A DNA stretch of 33,411 nt from assembly GCA_009924135.1 (NCBI GenBank), contig RFSE01000047.1, positions 1 through 33,411 of the forward strand, written 5' to 3'. Below, piece by piece: positions 31,335 through 33,411 of this stretch (within the stretch, counting starts at the first letter, position 1; each line of letters opens with the position of its first letter). Origin of the DNA: Pseudomonadota bacterium (lineage in GTDB: Bacteria > Verrucomicrobiota > Verrucomicrobiia > Limisphaerales > SXTU01). Made by a program: the position numbers and the translations under genes. The notes below the pieces were generated by a model, which ran no database searches, was not told the origin of the DNA, and saw nothing but the letters and a program-made list of their open reading frames with translations.

Positions 31335-32089
31335 TTCAGCCCTCCCTCTTCATCGAAATGGCCGCTGCGGTCATGCACGCGCTGCACGCGACCGTCTTCC
31401 ATCTCGGTGAGGCGATCGGCGTATTGGAAAACGCGGCTGTCGTGGGTGACCACGATCACGCAACGGTCCGGGTGGCGCGCGACGTCCCGGAGCAGGTCCA
31501 TGATGTGGCCGCCGGTGTCCTTGTCGAGGGCGCTGGTCGGTTCGTCACAGATGACCAGGCGCGGCTCGTGCACCAGCGCACGCGCAATCGCGACGCGCTG
31601 CTGCTGGCCGCCGGAGAGGTTCAGGGGCCGCTCGTTCCCCCGGGTGCCCAGCCCCACCTGCTCCAGCAAAGCGGCCGCCTTGCGCTCCGCCACGCGCCGC
31701 GAAACCCCGTTGATCAGCAGCGGCACACAGACGTTTTCGATGCAGCTCAGCGTGGGGATGAGGTTGAACGCCTGGAAGATGAAGCCCACGTTGCGCTTGC
31801 GGAATTCGGTGATGGCGCGCGGCTTCATCTGGTGGAGCTTCGCGCCAAATACGTCCAGCTCGCCGCCCTCGAAATTCAGCGTGCCGGCGATGACGCTGAG
31901 CAACGTGGTTTTGCCGCAGCCGCTGGGGCCCACAATCATCAGCAACTCGCCCTGGCGGGCATCGAAATCCACGCCCTTGAGCGCCGCGACGGCTGCCTCG
32001 CCGGTGCCGAAGGTCTTGGAAACGCCCCGGACATGGACTGCCAGCGACGAGTTCGCCGCCGGGCTGGCGTTGGGAGTGGGAAGACTCAT
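31331..32089 (-). CDS. ABC transporter ATP-binding protein, DevA/MacB-type
   Basis: This 252-residue ATPase energises the second exporter. Motifs: Walker A VGPSGCGKTT (53-62), Q-loop FIFQAFNLIPTLS, signature LSGGQQQRVAIARAL, Walker B LVICDEPTSALD and H-loop VVTHDSRVF. The N-terminus has about 15 low-complexity residues (MSLPTPNASPAANSS) before the conserved VRGVSKTFGTG. ATG at 32089 was chosen; a TTG at 32101 directly after the permease stop is an alternative. It lies between the permease and the HlyD-like adaptor, the latter separated by a repeat. Confidence 0.93.
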   Translation of the reverse strand: MSLPTPNASPAANSSLAVHVRGVSKTFGTGEAAVAALKGVDFDARQGELLMIVGPSGCGKTTLLSVIAGTLNFEGGELDVFGAKLHQMKPRAITEFRKRNVGFIFQAFNLIPTLSCIENVCVPLLINGVSRRVAERKAAALLEQVGLGTRGNERPLNLSGGQQQRVAIARALVHEPRLVICDEPTSALDKDTGGHIMDLLRDVARHPDRCVIVVTHDSRVFQYADRLTEMEDGRVQRVHDRSGHFDEEGGLK

Positions 32090-32102
32090 GGCGCGCTTCA
32101 AT

Positions 32103-33239
32103 TCATCCCCGGAACACGATCGCGGCCTCCACCTTCATCACCTTGCGGATGCCCATCATCGCGCTCAACGCACAGATGGACATGACCAGCGCGAAAGTCG
32201 CCGCCGGAAGCTGCCACGGAAACATGAAGGGCGGCTCGCCGCGCGCCACGGCCGTCCGCCCGAAGACCACCACGAGCAACACGCCGATGCCATAGCCGAT
32301 GAAGCCCACCGTGAACGCCTGCAACAGAAGCATCCGGGCCAGCAGGCCGTTGCTCGCGCCCATCGCCTTGAGCGCGCCGAGGTGGCGGAGGTTTTCGTGC
32401 ACAAAGGCGTAAAACGTCTGGCCGGAAATCACCATGCCCACGATGAAGCCGAGCAGGATGGTGGAAATGAAGGCCACGGGGATGCCGGTGTTTCGGAAAT
32501 ACCACCAGATGGTGGCCCAGAAGAATTTTCCCTCCGTGTAGGCCCTCATGCCGGTGGCGTCTTCAATCGCCTTGGCCGCCGCGTCCTGCGTGTAGCCGGG
32601 CGCGGGTTCCGCGAGGATCAGGGAGAGCATCTTGCGCTGTTTCGGCGCGAACTGGAGCGCCTGCGTGTAGGTCGTGTACACGTAGGGGTAACCGAAGAAA
32701 TGCTTGTCCGCCCGGCAGATGCCCACGATGCGCGCCTCCTTGTCGTTCACCTCGAAGGTGTCACCGATGTCCAGCGGCCGGGCCCGCCCCGCGCTGAGGC
32801 GGCGCACGGCGAGTTCATCCACGATGACGGAATTGGGCAGGCGCACGGCTTCCAGGCGGCCGCGCAACAGCAGGGGCGGCTGCCCGATGAGCGTGGCGTT
32901 GTCCAGGCCCACGAGCATGACCGGCTTGAAGTTGCCGTCGGCGAGCTTGGCCGATTGCACGGTGACGTAAACCGGCACGGCCCACGCTACGCCGGGCACG
33001 GAACGCACGCGGTTCACGTCGGTGTCGCGCAGGGCTTTGAGTTCGTTCGCCTGCTCAACCTTGCTGTCCACGACCCAGAGCTTGGCCCGCATGTTCGAAA
33101 GATGGCTGGTGGTCCACTTGAGCAGGCCGAAGAAGACGCCGCACTGCTGGGTCATCAGCATCGTGGCAAAGGTCAGTCCCCCGATGAGCATCAGGTATTT
33201 GGCCCGGTCGCCGAGGAGCATTTTGAGGGCGAGGCGCAT
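32103..33239 (-). CDS. ABC transporter permease, DevC/MacB-like FtsX family
   Basis: This 378-residue inner-membrane protein starts MRLALKMLLGDRAKYLMLIG, the conserved N-terminus of DevC-like permeases, with one helix at about 16-39. A periplasmic domain follows (for example PLLLRGRLEAVRLPNSVIVD, GYPYVYTTY). Three C-terminal helices are near 257-280, 305-330 and 340-365, with the coupling loop FVHENLRHLGALKAMGASNG. ATG at 33239 was chosen; the frame extends 48 codons upstream but those residues are antisense to an MmgE/PrpD-like sequence. It heads the operon permease-ATPase-adaptor-TolC. The native upstream region appears to be missing because a different gene fragment begins at 33240. Confidence 0.92.
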   Translation of the reverse strand: MRLALKMLLGDRAKYLMLIGGLTFATMLMTQQCGVFFGLLKWTTSHLSNMRAKLWVVDSKVEQANELKALRDTDVNRVRSVPGVAWAVPVYVTVQSAKLADGNFKPVMLVGLDNATLIGQPPLLLRGRLEAVRLPNSVIVDELAVRRLSAGRARPLDIGDTFEVNDKEARIVGICRADKHFFGYPYVYTTYTQALQFAPKQRKMLSLILAEPAPGYTQDAAAKAIEDATGMRAYTEGKFFWATIWWYFRNTGIPVAFISTILLGFIVGMVISGQTFYAFVHENLRHLGALKAMGASNGLLARMLLLQAFTVGFIGYGIGVLLVVVFGRTAVARGEPPFMFPWQLPAATFALVMSICALSAMMGIRKVMKVEAAIVFRG

Positions 33240-33411
33240 CTGGACCCCCGTGTTCGGGCATTGATGGCGATCACCGACACGCGCGAACACCCGGACATGC
33301 CGGCCGACGGCCCGAATCAATTTGGCTCGGAAGTGATCGTCACCACTCGGGACGGTAGGCGCCTCGCGCGTCGCATCGACCACCTGGTCGGGCGTGGACC
33401 GGACAACCCCA
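33240..33411 (+). pseudogene. MmgE/PrpD family C-terminal fragment, cut at the permease start
   Basis: Reading plus-strand from 33240 gives LDPRVRALMAITDTREHPDM, then GSEVIVTTRDGRRLARRIDH and GRGPDNP at the edge. This order matches the C-terminal region of MmgE/PrpD proteins (2-methylcitrate dehydratase and cis-aconitate decarboxylase relatives), where D-P-R-V, a V-x-V-x-x-x-D-G-R strand and G-x-P-x-N-P occur in this spacing. The N-terminal three quarters would have to lie within the permease gene on the other strand, which is not possible. So it is a fragment joined at the permease start codon, either by rearrangement or by a chimeric assembly. The end of the gene lies beyond the window. Confidence 0.55.

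Noticed and set aside
30485-32185. A 566-codon plus-strand open frame
   Set aside because: It is antisense to the adaptor, a repeat and the ATPase gene, all of which have complete family motifs on the minus strand.

Overview
The window reads as a GC-rich bacterial chromosome segment, most likely from Verrucomicrobiota (Pedosphaera/Limisphaera-like). This is an inference from gene content: Tat-tagged sugar isomerase, Gfo/Idh/MocA and DUF1080 proteins, a pseudopilin ending in a GHTL tail, a PilZ-like/PilT pair, fused MFS/spermidine-synthase-like protein, and abundant palindromic repeats between genes. No rRNA, tRNA, CRISPR array, transposase or phage gene was found.

Layout. 1-3124 (-): an ABC exporter of the MacB/LolCDE type; its permease runs off the left edge and carries about 125 residues translated from intergenic-type repeats. 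3537-4397 (-): rplM-rpsI. 4526-7773 (+): a membrane-fused spermidine-synthase-like protein overlapping a YfcE-type phosphoesterase. 8113-9837: thioesterase, exported phosphoesterase, small exported helical protein. 9940-11238 (-): hisD. 11653-14240: zinc-less YgiT-like protein, exported sugar isomerase-like protein, DctA-type symporter. 14303-16216 (-): panD, hicB, hicA, lpxD. 16389-19662: Gfo/Idh oxidoreductase, a pseudopilin with a damaged leader, a Tat-exported molybdopterin oxidoreductase. 19684-22137 (-): purB and a DUF1080 protein. 22500-26682 (+): coaD, a toxin-antitoxin cassette, yceD, rpmF, a disrupted plsX and fabH. 27106-28586 (+): PilZ-like protein and pilT. 28779-33239 (-): a second exporter (permease, ATPase, HlyD adaptor, TolC). 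33240-33411 (+): what looks like the C-terminal part of an MmgE/PrpD gene, cut exactly at the permease start.

Two themes stand out. First, nearly every gap longer than about 100 bp holds a different long inverted repeat, often with arms built from short tandem units. These elements reach into genes: inside the first permease, forming the C-terminus and stop of the symporter, and wedged inside both exporter operons. Second, toxin-antitoxin modules sit inside housekeeping runs: hicBA between panD and lpxD, and a PemK/MazF-like cassette with a third two-helix membrane gene between coaD and yceD. The second cassette is flanked by a 67-bp repeat of the start of yceD whose two copies differ only at synonymous positions.

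Several genes look damaged: plsX (internal deletion plus frame change), the pseudopilin leader, the YgiT-like protein without cysteines, and HicA with Asp at the usual catalytic His. Some could be assembly errors. Several promoters follow one plan, TTGnnn, 16-17 bp, TAnnnT, and at hisD, the symporter and pilT the -10 box lies only 8-9 nt from the start codon, suggesting leaderless transcripts.
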